Source: JADKAV01 sp037046735
Lineage (GTDB): Bacteria; Actinomycetota; Actinomycetes; S36-B12; UBA10799
Direction: 5' to 3'
DNA length: 64,000 bases
Assembly: GCA_037046735.1 (NCBI GenBank)
Contig: JBAOHC010000003.1
Coordinates: 54,587 to 118,586 of the forward strand
Part shown: one piece after another, positions 27,236-37,142 of the stretch
Layout of the letters: every line of letters begins with the position of its first letter
Position numbering within the stretch: the first letter of the stretch is position 1
Translations under genes and position numbers: made by a program
Notes under the pieces: generated by a model
Told to the model about the DNA's origin: nothing
Database searches by the model: none
Seen by the model: the letters and a program-made list of their open reading frames with translations, nothing else

Positions 27236-28756
27236 CTACTCCTCCGGAACCAACACCGGCGTGTCGTGATGCAACGTCTCGCCACGGAAGAAGGCCGGAG
27301 CACGCCACTGCCACAGGAGCATGAACAGGACCCCGACCAGCAGTGACCCGACGCCCATCACAAATACCCCTCCGATCCCGAACAGGGTGGTGTATCCGTA
27401 GTCCGGGTCGAGCATGTCCCAGGCGCTCTTCACGAACACCGCCGCCAGGATGAGGCCGCCGACGAGCGGGAAGAAGAAGAGGACGAAGAAGTCCCGGACG
27501 TTGCGCATGGCTTCCCGGCGGAAGTACCACGCCGCGGCGAACGCGGTGATGCCGTAGTAGAAGGCGATCGCCAGGCCGATGCTCAGGATGGTGTCTTGCA
27601 GGATGTTGTCACTGATCAACTTGAAACCCACGTAGAACGTGGCACCCACCACGCCCATCATGACCGTGGAGAACGACGGCGATTGGAACCTGTTCACTTG
27701 GGCGAACCGCGCGGGCAGTGCTTTGTACACCGCCATTGCCAGTGTGCCGCGGGCCGTGGGCATGATCGTCGTCTGCAGCGAGGCTGCCGCACTGATCAGG
27801 ACAACCGCCGTCAGGATGGGGGCGGCGGCGCCCAGCAGGGGTACTCCGATCACCGCGAAGATGTCATCGGCGTTCTTGGGCGAGCCGAGGCCGGAGCGGC
27901 CGGTACCGGCGTAGGCGACCATCGCGACCGTGAACAACAGATAGATGCCCAGCAGCAGAACCGTGCTGATCAGCGCAGCGCGACCGGGGGTCTTCTCGCG
28001 GTCCTTGGTCTCCTCGTTGATGGCCAGTACGGTGTCCCACCCCCAGTAGATGAAGATGGCCAGCAGCACCCCCTGGACGAACGACTCGAAGTCCCCGATG
28101 GCGAACGGATTGAGCCAGGTCTTGGCGGGCTCCTGGGCTTGCTCCATGCCGCCGCCGGTGTACACCTGCCACAGCGCCATGCCGGCCACGATCAGCAATA
28201 CCCCGAACTGAATGATCACGAGTATGTACTGCATGCGGGCTGAGCCTTCGATGCCCCGGTAGTTGATCCACGTCATCACCGCGACGAAGACGAGCGCGAT
28301 CACCATCACCAGCAGTTTGTTCTCCAACAGCGGCCCGGAATCGGTCCCCGTGATCTGGGCCCACAACTCGACCGTGTAGATGCCCACGATGTCGGCCGCA
28401 TTGGCAACGAAGATGATTCCGGAAACCGCCAGCCCCCAGCCGCCGATCCAGCCGGTACGTGGGCCGAAAGCCTTCGTGGCCCACGTGAACGTGGTGCCAC
28501 AGTCGGGGATGACCCGGTTCAATTCCCGGTAGGCCAGAGCGACCATGGCCATGGGAATGAATGAGACCCACAGCACGGCGACGCTCTGATTGCCCACCGC
28601 GATGGCGAGCCAACCGATGGTGGCGGCCAGCGAAAACGCCGGTGCGGTGGATGCCAGGCCGATGATGACACTGGACGTCAGGCTCACAGCGTCGGCCTCG
28701 AGGCCTTTGACGCGATAGTCGTCGACCTGCGGTTCGAATTCCTCGTCCATGGCCAT
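27236..28756 (-). CDS. APC-family amino acid/polyamine permease
   Basis: About 506 residues, with 12 or more hydrophobic helices spread over residues 28-490. The first helix region (SLTSSVIIGLASTAPAFSLA) carries the small-residue unwound segment typical of APC transporters, and GTTFTWATKAFGPRTGWIGG is the family's TM3 signature. The ATG at 28756 is preferred to the GTG at 28759. It lies between polyamine/GABA genes, so putrescine, GABA or a related amine is the likely substrate; this is inferred from context only. Confidence 0.85.
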   Translation of the reverse strand: MAMDEEFEPQVDDYRVKGLEADAVSLTSSVIIGLASTAPAFSLAATIGWLAIAVGNQSVAVLWVSFIPMAMVALAYRELNRVIPDCGTTFTWATKAFGPRTGWIGGWGLAVSGIIFVANAADIVGIYTVELWAQITGTDSGPLLENKLLVMVIALVFVAVMTWINYRGIEGSARMQYILVIIQFGVLLIVAGMALWQVYTGGGMEQAQEPAKTWLNPFAIGDFESFVQGVLLAIFIYWGWDTVLAINEETKDREKTPGRAALISTVLLLGIYLLFTVAMVAYAGTGRSGLGSPKNADDIFAVIGVPLLGAAAPILTAVVLISAAASLQTTIMPTARGTLAMAVYKALPARFAQVNRFQSPSFSTVMMGVVGATFYVGFKLISDNILQDTILSIGLAIAFYYGITAFAAAWYFRREAMRNVRDFFVLFFFPLVGGLILAAVFVKSAWDMLDPDYGYTTLFGIGGVFVMGVGSLLVGVLFMLLWQWRAPAFFRGETLHHDTPVLVPEE

Positions 28757-28815
28757 CACCTACGGTTTCGGGAGTACATTGCGTGAAACAATACGGAAAC
28801 CGTACTCTGGGGGCC

Positions 28816-30030
28816 ATGCGAATTCTAATAATTGGGGCAGGCGGGGTTGGATCATCGGCTGCTCTGATAGCTGCTCGCCGTGACTTCTACGCCCACATCG
28901 TGATCGCTGACTACGATCTGGCACGTGCCACGCAGCTCGTCGAGCGGATCGCGGACCCTCGCTTCTCGGCGGCGCAGATCGATGCCTCCCAGACGCAGGG
29001 AGTGGCCGCTGCCTGCCGCGAGCACGAGATCACACACGTGTTGAACGCGGTGGACCCGCGCTATGTGATGGACATCTTCGAGGGGGCCTTCGAGGCCGGT
29101 GTCACCTACCTCGACACGGCCATGAGCCTGTCGAGCACACACCCCGAGCACCCCTACGAGCAGGTCGGCGTCAAGTTGGGCGACGACCAGTTCGCAAGAG
29201 CTGCGGACTGGGAGGAGAAGGGGCAGCTCGCGCTGGTCGGGATCGGTGTGGAGCCAGGCCTGGCCGATGTCTTCGCCCGCTACGCAAGCGACAACCTGTT
29301 CAGCGAGATCGACGAACTCGGGGTGCGGGACGCCTCCGACCTGGTCGTCCACGGCCATGAATTCGCCCCCTCTTTCTCCATCTGGACGGTCATCGAGGAA
29401 TGTCTGAACCCACCGGTGATCTGGGAGCAGGATAGGGGCTGGTACACCACTGAACCCTTCAGCGAGCCCGAGGTGTTTGACTTCCCCGAAGGCATCGGGG
29501 CCGTCGAGTGTGTGAATGTGGAGCATGAGGAAGTGCTGCTGATGCCGCGCTGGATCGACGCCAAGCGGGTGACGTTCAAGTTCGGGCTCGGCGACGAGTT
29601 CATCGACGTGCTGAAGACGCTGCGCAAGCTCGGCCTGGATCGCACCGAGAAGGTGCAGGTGGGCGGGCATTGGGTCAGCCCACGCGACGTGGTCGCCGCG
29701 TGTCTGCCTGATCCGCTCACCTTGGGCGACAAGATGAGCGGCAAGACCTGTGCTGGGCTCTACGTCACCGGTAAGGGCAAGGATGGTAAGCCGCGTGCGG
29801 TGTACCTCTACCACGTCAGCGACAACGAGTGGACCATGGCTGAGTACGGCGCGCAGGCCGTGGTGTGGCAGACCGCGATGAACCCGGTTGTCGCCCTCGA
29901 GCTGCTCAGTTCGGGGGCCTGGTCGGGAAGCGGGGTGCTGGGGCCGGAGGCGATGCCCAGTGAACCATTCCTCGACCTACTCAAGGACGGATACGGCCAG
30001 GAATGGAAAATGGAGGAGCGCCAGCCATGA
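28816..30030 (+). CDS. Saccharopine dehydrogenase family protein
   Basis: About 404 residues. The N-terminal Rossmann fold has LIIGAGGVGSSAA (NAD(P) loop), then IADYDLARA. A C-terminal saccharopine-dehydrogenase-like domain includes GIGVEPGLADVFARYA. The ATG at 28816 is chosen because it directly begins the Rossmann strand. It is coupled to gabT by ATGA and divergent from the permease. Relatives include lysine-pathway enzymes and carboxynorspermidine-type dehydrogenases; either is conceivable in a polyamine locus, and the substrate is unassigned. Confidence 0.78.
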   Translation: MRILIIGAGGVGSSAALIAARRDFYAHIVIADYDLARATQLVERIADPRFSAAQIDASQTQGVAAACREHEITHVLNAVDPRYVMDIFEGAFEAGVTYLDTAMSLSSTHPEHPYEQVGVKLGDDQFARAADWEEKGQLALVGIGVEPGLADVFARYASDNLFSEIDELGVRDASDLVVHGHEFAPSFSIWTVIEECLNPPVIWEQDRGWYTTEPFSEPEVFDFPEGIGAVECVNVEHEEVLLMPRWIDAKRVTFKFGLGDEFIDVLKTLRKLGLDRTEKVQVGGHWVSPRDVVAACLPDPLTLGDKMSGKTCAGLYVTGKGKDGKPRAVYLYHVSDNEWTMAEYGAQAVVWQTAMNPVVALELLSSGAWSGSGVLGPEAMPSEPFLDLLKDGYGQEWKMEERQP

Positions 30031-31367
30031 GCGACGAGTACGGACCCGATCTGCCCCAGAAACGGGAAGTGGTCACCGAGATTCCCGGCCCCAAGTCCCG
30101 GGCGCTCGCCTCGCGCCGTGCCAGTGCCGTCTCGGCGGCCCTCGGCGCTGCTGTCCCCATTTACGCGGAGCGGGCCGGCGGCGGCGTGACCGTGGATGTG
30201 GACGGCAACTCCTTCATCGATCTCGGTGCCGGCATCGCCGTGGTCAATGTGGGCAACAGCGCTCCGCTGGTGGTTGAGGGGATGGCCGAGCAGGCCCGCA
30301 AACTCACGCACACCTGTTTTATGGTGGCCGGCTACGAGGGCTACGTGGAGGTGTGCGAAAAGCTCAACGCCATCACGCCCGGCGACCATGTGAAGAAGTC
30401 GGCGCTGTTCAACTCCGGCGCCGAGGCGGTCGAGAACGCGGTCAAGGTCGCCCGTGCCTTCACCAACCGACCAGCCGTCGTCGTCTTTGAGCACGCCTAC
30501 CACGGCCGTACGAACCTGACCATGGGCATGACCGGCAAGAACATGCCCTATAAACACTCCTTCGGCCCGTTTGCCCCGGAGATCTACCGGGTGCCGACCT
30601 CATACGCGCTGCGCGATGGTCTGGACGGGCCGGCGGCGGCTCGCAAGGCCCTGCAGAAGGTGGAGTTCGAGATCGGCGCGGACAACGTTGCGGCCGTCAT
30701 GATCGAACCGATCGCCGGCGAGGGCGGTTTCATCGTGCCCGCCCCGGGGTTCCTGCCCGCTTTGCAGCAGTGGTGCAGTGAACACGGCTCGGTCTTCATC
30801 GCCGACGAGGTGCAGACCGGCTTCTGCCGCACCGGTGACTGGTTCGCATGTGATCACGAGGGGGTCGTACCCGACGTCATGACCACGGCGAAAGGGATCG
30901 CTGGCGGCATGCCGCTGGCCGCTGTCACGGGACGAGCCGAGATCATGGACAGCGTCCATGTGGGTGGTCTGGGCGGCACCTACGGCGGCAACCCCGTCGC
31001 CTGCGCCGCAGCACTGGGTTCGATCGCCACAATGGAGACCCTGGACCTGCCCAAGCGTGCCCGGGAGCTAGGTGCGATCATGACCGACCGGTTGTCGCAG
31101 TGGGCGCAGAAGTACGACGTGATTGCCGAGGTCCGGGGCCGCGGAGCGATGGTCGCCGTTGAATTTGCTGAGCCCGGGACGCTGAAGCCGTTGCCGGAGA
31201 TTCCCAAGGCGATGGCCGCCTACTGCGCGCAGCGTGGGGTGGTCATGCTGACCGCAGGAACGTATGGCAACGTCATCCGTCTGCTGCCACCGCTGGTGAT
31301 CAGCGACGAGCTTCTGATCGAAGGCCTTGAGGTGATGGCAGCCGCCTTGGCTGATCAGGTGGGCTGA
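30027..31367 (+). CDS. gabT: 4-aminobutyrate aminotransferase
   Basis: 446 residues, class III PLP transaminase. It shows FNSGAEAVENAVKVAR (cofactor phosphate site), HAYHGRTNLTMGMTGK, IADEVQTGFCRTG (Asp binding the pyridine N) and TTAKGIAGGMPLAAVTG with the Schiff-base Lys. The ATG at 30027 has GGAGG upstream and overlaps the previous stop. It converts GABA and 2-oxoglutarate to succinate semialdehyde and glutamate. The succinate semialdehyde dehydrogenase is not in the window. Confidence 0.9.
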   Translation: MSDEYGPDLPQKREVVTEIPGPKSRALASRRASAVSAALGAAVPIYAERAGGGVTVDVDGNSFIDLGAGIAVVNVGNSAPLVVEGMAEQARKLTHTCFMVAGYEGYVEVCEKLNAITPGDHVKKSALFNSGAEAVENAVKVARAFTNRPAVVVFEHAYHGRTNLTMGMTGKNMPYKHSFGPFAPEIYRVPTSYALRDGLDGPAAARKALQKVEFEIGADNVAAVMIEPIAGEGGFIVPAPGFLPALQQWCSEHGSVFIADEVQTGFCRTGDWFACDHEGVVPDVMTTAKGIAGGMPLAAVTGRAEIMDSVHVGGLGGTYGGNPVACAAALGSIATMETLDLPKRARELGAIMTDRLSQWAQKYDVIAEVRGRGAMVAVEFAEPGTLKPLPEIPKAMAAYCAQRGVVMLTAGTYGNVIRLLPPLVISDELLIEGLEVMAAALADQVG

Positions 31368-31460
31368 ACATCGGCCTCGGTCACAAATACCCACTTCGGG
31401 TGAGGCATCCCAGGTCGGGGTGGGCCAAGGTGGGTCCTGAGACGCTTAGGGAGGCACATC

Positions 31461-32819
31461 ATGGATTCCGAACGAGCACCATCGCTTCGACGACGTTGGC
31501 TGGCCGTGCTCGCAATCATTGCCATGGCACTGCTCGTCGTGATGCTGGTGGGGTTCCTCGTCCGGCAGCCCCTCTTGCTCATCGGTGGCTTCGTCGGCCT
31601 TGCCCTCATCGGTGCCGGCGGCTGGTGGCTGGCCACCGAGCAGAATCCCCGCCGCATGATCGGCGTGGTGGCCATCATCGCCGGTGTTGTGGTGATGGTG
31701 TGGGCGGTGCTGGACGCCTACGGCGATGGTGACGCCGGATGGTGGCGACTGGCCGTATTGGTCGGTCTGGCGACACTGGCGATCGGCGCGGCAAGAGCGG
31801 CGCTGGTCCGCGACCTGCACGAGATCGACAGCATGCGTTCAGGCCATGTGCACCCCCGCAAGCCCGTTCTCATCTGCAACCCGAAGTCCGGTGGCGGCAA
31901 GGTCGAGAAGTTCGGTCTGATCGCCATGGCCGAGGAGATGGGCGTGGAGGTGGTCCTGCTGACGCCGGACAAGGACCTCGCTCAGTTGGCCCGGGACGCC
32001 ATCGCGGCCGGTGCTGACTGTCTGGGAATGGCTGGCGGAGACGGTTCCCAGGCGCTGGTGGCGTCGATCGCCATCGAGCACGGCATCCCCTTCGTCTGCA
32101 TCAGTGCCGGTACCCGCAATCACTTCGCGCTGGACCTCGGCTTCGACAAGGAGGATCCGCGCAAGGGCATGATCGCGCTGCGCGACGGCGTGCAGCGATA
32201 CGTGGACTACGCCACCGTCGGTGACCGCCTGTTCGTCAACAACGTGTCGCTTGGGGTGTACGCGACGATCGTGCAGGAGGACGAGTACCGCGACGCCAAG
32301 CGCGAGACCACACAGATGAAGTTGCCGGAACTACTCGGCAGGCAGGCTGAGCCCTTCGATCTGCAGTTCACCGATCCGGAGGGTCGCGAGGTGGACGGTT
32401 CCTTCGTGATTCTGGTGTCCAACAATCCGTACGTGATGGGCCCGTCCCTGGACGTCTCCCAGCGACGAGCCATGGACACCGGTCAACTCGGGGTCTTCGC
32501 GATCACCGCCTCGTCAGGTGCCGAAGCCGGGAAGTTGGTCGCCCGTGCCGCGCTGGGACTCGGTAAGCGCGACCCGAACCTCTTCGATTTCCAGACGACG
32601 TCGTTCGAGGTACGTTCCCGGTCGGGGCACGCGCTGGCGGGAGTCGACGGTGAAGCTCTCGATCTGCCCACCCCGCTGCATTTCCAGATACACCCCAAGG
32701 GCCTGCGGCTGCTGGTGCCCGCCGACGACGTCCTTGCCGCGGAGAAGCGCCGCGCGCGCGCGGTGAGCCTGCGTGCACTGACCGACATCGCCTGGGGGAA
32801 GCCGTCGCGCGCCTCATGA
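31461..32819 (+). CDS. Diacylglycerol kinase-catalytic-domain lipid kinase with membrane N-terminus
   Basis: 452 residues. Four or so hydrophobic helices (12-110) precede a DagK catalytic domain: ICNPKSGGGK (137-146), GGDGSQ (about 192) and SAGTRNHFA (about 215), the nucleotide and Mg motifs of the DGK/sphingosine kinase superfamily. A beta-sandwich C-terminal domain ends with HPKGLRLLVP. It likely phosphorylates a membrane lipid such as diacylglycerol or phosphatidylinositol. GGGAGG precedes the ATG. The stop overlaps the sulP start. Confidence 0.86.
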   Translation: MDSERAPSLRRRWLAVLAIIAMALLVVMLVGFLVRQPLLLIGGFVGLALIGAGGWWLATEQNPRRMIGVVAIIAGVVVMVWAVLDAYGDGDAGWWRLAVLVGLATLAIGAARAALVRDLHEIDSMRSGHVHPRKPVLICNPKSGGGKVEKFGLIAMAEEMGVEVVLLTPDKDLAQLARDAIAAGADCLGMAGGDGSQALVASIAIEHGIPFVCISAGTRNHFALDLGFDKEDPRKGMIALRDGVQRYVDYATVGDRLFVNNVSLGVYATIVQEDEYRDAKRETTQMKLPELLGRQAEPFDLQFTDPEGREVDGSFVILVSNNPYVMGPSLDVSQRRAMDTGQLGVFAITASSGAEAGKLVARAALGLGKRDPNLFDFQTTSFEVRSRSGHALAGVDGEALDLPTPLHFQIHPKGLRLLVPADDVLAAEKRRARAVSLRALTDIAWGKPSRAS

Positions 32820-34534
32820 GCACGACCTGGGTCCCTGGGGTCAACGCTGTCCGCACGTACGAGCGCAGGTGGCTCCCGCGGGACGTCATGACCGGCCTGG
32901 TCCTGTCCGCCCTGCTTGTGCCGCAAGGGATGGCGTACGCCGAACTGGCAGGCCTGCCGGCGGTCACGGGCCTGTACACCTCAATCCTGTGCCTGATCGG
33001 GTACGCGATCTTCGGGCCCTCGAAGGTGCTCGTCCTCGGGCCGGACTCATCGCTGGGACCCATGATCGCTGCGACCATCCTGCCGTTGGCCGGTGCCGAC
33101 GGGGATCCGGCCAGAGCCGTCGCGCTGGCGTCCTTGTTGGCCATCTTCACCGGAGTGATCATGGTGGGCGCTGGAGCCGGCAAGTTGGGCTTCGTCGCGG
33201 ATCTGCTGTCCAAGCCCACGATCTTGGGATACATGAACGGCCTGGCGCTGACCATCATCGTGGGCCAGTTGCCGAAGCTGTTGGGCTTCTCTGTGGACGC
33301 CGACGGCTTCATCGGCGAGCTGTTGGGCTTCGTGTCCGGATTGGTCAGCGGGGAGTCCCTGCCCGCCGCGGCGGCGATCGGCCTGGCGTCTCTGCTCCTG
33401 ATCCTGGCACTGAACAGATGGCTGCCCAAGATCCCTTCAGTGCTGATCGCGGTCCTGTTCGCCATGGCCATGTCGGCTCTCTTCGACCTCGGTGAGCTGG
33501 GTGTGAAGCTGGTTGGTGTCCTGCCCCAGGGACTGCCCAGTTTCACGATCCCATCCGTGGAACTGTCCGATCTGCTGCCGATCGTCGGCGGGGCGCTGGG
33601 GATCGCGCTGGTGGCGCTGACCGACACGATCTCGACGGCGACCTCGTTCGCGTCTCGGCGAGGGGAAGAGGTGGACGGCGACAGAGAGATGATCGGCATC
33701 GGAGCGTCGAACATCGCGGCAGGCTTCTTCCAGGGATTCCCCGTCAGCACCAGCGGCTCTCGGACCGCCGTCGCCGACCAGGCCGGGGGTAAGACGCAGT
33801 TGACGGGTCTGGTCGGAGCGGCGGTCATCGCGGTCATGCTCGTGGCCGTCCCGGGACTCTTCGCGAGCTTGCCGCAACCCACGCTCGGCGCGGTGGTCGT
33901 GGTGGCCGCGTTCTCTCTGGCCGACATCCCAGCCACCCGTCGGTTATGGTCCCAGCGGCGCACGGACTTCGTGCTGTCCATGACCGCGTTCCTCGGGGTC
34001 GTGTTGCTGGGTGTGCTGCCCGGCATCGCACTGGCGGTGATGATGTCGGTGGCCAACGTCTTCCGTCGCGTCTGGCGGCCCTACCAGGCCGAACTCGGCA
34101 AGGTCCCAGGCCTGCGTGGCCTGCATGACGTGACCCGGTTCCCGGTGGTCTCCCGTCTGCCCGCCGCCGCCATCCTGCGCTTCGACGCCCCGCTCATCTT
34201 CGCCAACTCCGGCACCTTCCGCGACCGGGTCCGCGGCCTGGCCAAAGACCTGCCTGAGGCTGGCTGGGTGATCATTGCCGCTGAGCCCATCACAGATGTC
34301 GACACCACGGCCTGTGACATGTTGGATGATCTGGTGGCCGAACTCGACCAGCGCAACCGTCGACTGGTGTTCGCCGAGATGAAGGATCCAGTGCGGGCCA
34401 AACTCGCTGACTACGACCTCGACCCTGCTATTCCCGAAGACCACTTTTTCCCCACCCTGTCCGAAGCCGTCAAGGCGTGCCGTGAGGCCACGGGACAGGA
34501 CTGGCTGACCCAACCGAAGAAGGAACTCACATGA
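32816..34534 (+). CDS. SulP-family anion transporter with STAS domain
   Basis: 572 residues. The SulP signature (VLSALLVPQGMAYAELAGLP) is in TM1, about 12 further helices span to residue 430, and a cytoplasmic STAS domain (about 445-560; ILRFDAPLIFANSGTFRDRV) follows. Family members move sulfate, bicarbonate or other anions. The sulfate activation genes are 25 kb away, so sulfate is only one option. It overlaps both neighbours by 4 bases, so the kinase, transporter and DUF2252 genes form one operon. Confidence 0.9.
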   Translation: MSTTWVPGVNAVRTYERRWLPRDVMTGLVLSALLVPQGMAYAELAGLPAVTGLYTSILCLIGYAIFGPSKVLVLGPDSSLGPMIAATILPLAGADGDPARAVALASLLAIFTGVIMVGAGAGKLGFVADLLSKPTILGYMNGLALTIIVGQLPKLLGFSVDADGFIGELLGFVSGLVSGESLPAAAAIGLASLLLILALNRWLPKIPSVLIAVLFAMAMSALFDLGELGVKLVGVLPQGLPSFTIPSVELSDLLPIVGGALGIALVALTDTISTATSFASRRGEEVDGDREMIGIGASNIAAGFFQGFPVSTSGSRTAVADQAGGKTQLTGLVGAAVIAVMLVAVPGLFASLPQPTLGAVVVVAAFSLADIPATRRLWSQRRTDFVLSMTAFLGVVLLGVLPGIALAVMMSVANVFRRVWRPYQAELGKVPGLRGLHDVTRFPVVSRLPAAAILRFDAPLIFANSGTFRDRVRGLAKDLPEAGWVIIAAEPITDVDTTACDMLDDLVAELDQRNRRLVFAEMKDPVRAKLADYDLDPAIPEDHFFPTLSEAVKACREATGQDWLTQPKKELT

Positions 34535-35928
34535 TGAATCCGGAAGACCGCGCCGCTCTTGGGAAATCAGCCCGATCCCGCGTCCCGCGGTCCAGCCACG
34601 CGGTGTTCGAGCCGGCCGCGGATCGCCCGGACCCGGTGGAGTTGCTGGAGTCGCAGGCAGCCAGTCGGGTGCAGGAACTCGTGCCCATCCGCTATGGCCG
34701 CATGCTGCTCTCGCCGTTCACGTTCTACCGGGGTGCGGCCCTGGTCATGGCCTCGGACTTGAGCATGACCCCACAGTCCGGCCTGCGTGTGCAGGCCTGC
34801 GGGGATGCGCACCTGGCGAACTTCGGGGTATACGGCTCGCCGGAGCGCAAACTCGTCTTTGATATCAACGACTTCGATGAGACGGCGCCGGGACCGTGGG
34901 AGTGGGACGTCAAGCGACTGGTCACCAGCCTGGAGATCGCGGGCCGCGCCAACGGTCACGACGCGCAGTTGCGACGCAGGACCACGCGCGGCGCAACGGA
35001 GGCCTATCGGCTTGCCATGAGGGGATTTGCGGGGATGACCAACCTGCAGGTCTGGTATGCCCGCCTGGACCTGCAGGAGCAGTTGGAGCAGTTCCGGCAG
35101 TCGCAGCCAGCCCGCAACCTCCGGCAGACCGAGAAGGCCGTCTCCAAGGCGTTCACACGCGACTCCGTGCAGGCGCTGAGCAAGCTGACCGAGGTGGTCG
35201 ACGGGCGGCGCCAGATCATCAACCAGCCACCGTTGATCATGCGTCTGCATGACTTGGCGGCATCGCGTACCGATCTGACCAGCGCTGACATCGAGGATCA
35301 GATGCGCAGCGTGATCCGGGGCTACCGAAACACCCTGCCGTCCGATCGCCGCCACCTGCTCGACAAGTACGAGTACGTGGACACCGCGCTCAAGGTCGTC
35401 GGGGTGGGCAGTGTCGGGACCCGCGCATGGATCCTGCTCCTGCTCGGGCGCGACGGCAACGATCCGCTGTTCCTGCAGGCCAAGGAGGCTCAGGCCTCTG
35501 TGCTCGAGCGGTTTGTCGGCGACGCGGGGTTCGAGAATGCCGGAGAACGGGTGGTGGCTGGGCAGCGCCTCATGCAGTCGGCCAGCGACATCTTCCTCGG
35601 CTGGGAGCGGGTGCACAGCCCGCTCGACAACTCCGACCGGGACTTCTACGTGCGGCAGCTGCGGGACTGGAAGGGATCGGCGGACGTGGACAACATCGAC
35701 CCCCAGCGGTTGTTCATCTATGGCCAGATGTGCGCCTGGACGCTGGCCAAGGCCCACGCGCGTTCCGGCGACCCGATCGCGATCGGGTCGTATCTGGGAA
35801 GCGGTAACACCTTCGACAAGGCGATCGCATCGTTCGCCGACACCTACGCGAACCAGAACGATGAGGACTACGCGGCACTGCAGCAGGCCGCGGCCGACGG
35901 CCGGATCGAGGTGCGGGCCGGGTTGTGA
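34531..35928 (+). CDS. DUF2252 family protein
   Basis: 465 residues. RMLLSPFTFYRGAA near the start and CGDAHLANFGVYGSPER (about 90-106) with FDINDFDETAPGPWEWDVKR are the DUF2252 hallmarks. The GDAHLxNF and D-x-NDFDE elements resemble the catalytic and metal residues of aminoglycoside phosphotransferase-like kinases, so a kinase-like fold is plausible. Soluble; last gene of the DagK-sulP-DUF2252 operon. Function unknown. Confidence 0.88.
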   Translation: MMNPEDRAALGKSARSRVPRSSHAVFEPAADRPDPVELLESQAASRVQELVPIRYGRMLLSPFTFYRGAALVMASDLSMTPQSGLRVQACGDAHLANFGVYGSPERKLVFDINDFDETAPGPWEWDVKRLVTSLEIAGRANGHDAQLRRRTTRGATEAYRLAMRGFAGMTNLQVWYARLDLQEQLEQFRQSQPARNLRQTEKAVSKAFTRDSVQALSKLTEVVDGRRQIINQPPLIMRLHDLAASRTDLTSADIEDQMRSVIRGYRNTLPSDRRHLLDKYEYVDTALKVVGVGSVGTRAWILLLLGRDGNDPLFLQAKEAQASVLERFVGDAGFENAGERVVAGQRLMQSASDIFLGWERVHSPLDNSDRDFYVRQLRDWKGSADVDNIDPQRLFIYGQMCAWTLAKAHARSGDPIAIGSYLGSGNTFDKAIASFADTYANQNDEDYAALQQAAADGRIEVRAGL

Positions 35929-35935
35929 CGTGCGG

Positions 35936-37040
35936 TCAGGCAGGGTCGCTGACCGAGGACAATTCCAGCCACGTCGCCAGGCGGGTGAGGTGGTGATGCA
36001 GCGCCTCCGTGGTTCCCGTTGGCGCATCGGGTTCGGTGAACACGCCACGCACCAATAGCCGGTCGTGCGCCCGGTCGGCCTTGAGGTCCACGCGGGCGAC
36101 CAGCTGACCGTGCCACAGGAACGGCAGCACGTAGTAACCGTACTGTCGCTGAGCAGCAGGGGTGTAGATCTCTATGCGGTACCGGAAGCCGAAGAGATCC
36201 TCAACGCGCTGCCGGTCCCACAGCAGCGGGTCGAAGGGCGCGAGCAGTGCCGTTCCCTGATCGCGCCGGGGGATGACCAGATCAGCGTCGGCGAACCAGG
36301 GATTGCCCGCCACGCGAGACCTTCTCGATGGTGCCGGCGGCCAGTGCGCCGGCAAGGCCGAGGTCGGCGATCGCTGGTGAGAGCCGGAAGTAGTCGCGGA
36401 TGGTTCGTCGATTTGCCACCCCGCACGCCCGGACCGTCCGCGTCACCAACTCGCAGGCAGATGTCGTGTCATCGATCTCGGGAACGCCACCGAGGGTGTA
36501 GATGCGTTCGAACTGGGCGTTGCGCCCGCTCGTGGACAGTTCCCCTGCCCAGAACAGCGCCTCACACACCTTCTTCACGACCGACCAGTTCCATCCCCAG
36601 TTGGTGCGGTCGCGGGGGAAGTCCGTCTCGAGCCGGGCTTCGATCTCGCGAGCAGTGCCGGGCACCTCGGCCTTGACCATCTCGAGCAGGCCCGGGTATT
36701 CGTCGGCGCCTCGCAAGGCGTTGCCCCACGCGTGCTCGCGCCAACCCCGCATGCGCCACGCGAACAGGTCCCGATCCGCGGTGGTGAGCAGGCTCGCCTC
36801 GTGGGCCCAGTACTCAGTCGTCGATCGCCCTTGGAACAAGCGGTCCACGTCGGTCTTTGTGCCGGCCAGACGGCTGAAGAAGGGCAGGTAGTGGGCGCGG
36901 GCCACGACGTTGACGCTGTCAATCTGGACGGCGCCCAGGTGGCGCAGCAGGCCCAATGGTGTGCCCTTGCTGAGTCGATCGAGGCGCTGTGCGCGCACTG
37001 CCACCCGGCGTGCCTGCGGGATCGTCAGGCTGCGGCTCAC
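35936..37040 (-). pseudogene. YcaQ-like DNA glycosylase (winged helix), frameshifted
   Basis: Starts at about 37040 (GTG). The N-terminal part has LGAVQIDSVNVVARAHYLPFFSRL; the Q-I-D triad matches the QxD catalytic motif of YcaQ/AlkX-type glycosylases, against QxQ in AlkZ. WAHEASLL and TNWGWNWSVVKKVCEALFW follow. Near 36,315 the frame changes; the C-terminal part (LLAPFDPLLWDRQRVEDLFG, then the YGYYVLPFLWHG motif) is in another frame, ending at 35,936. Intact homologues repair bulky or crosslinked adducts. One indel accounts for the split. Confidence 0.8.
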
Positions 37041-37142
37041 CGGGGTGAGGTTAACGCATGCCGCTATGCACACGCCTGCCCCCTTGTGATGCAGGGGGCG
37101 ATATCAGTTCACACCTGCCAGTAGCGAGTACCGTTGTCCGGT

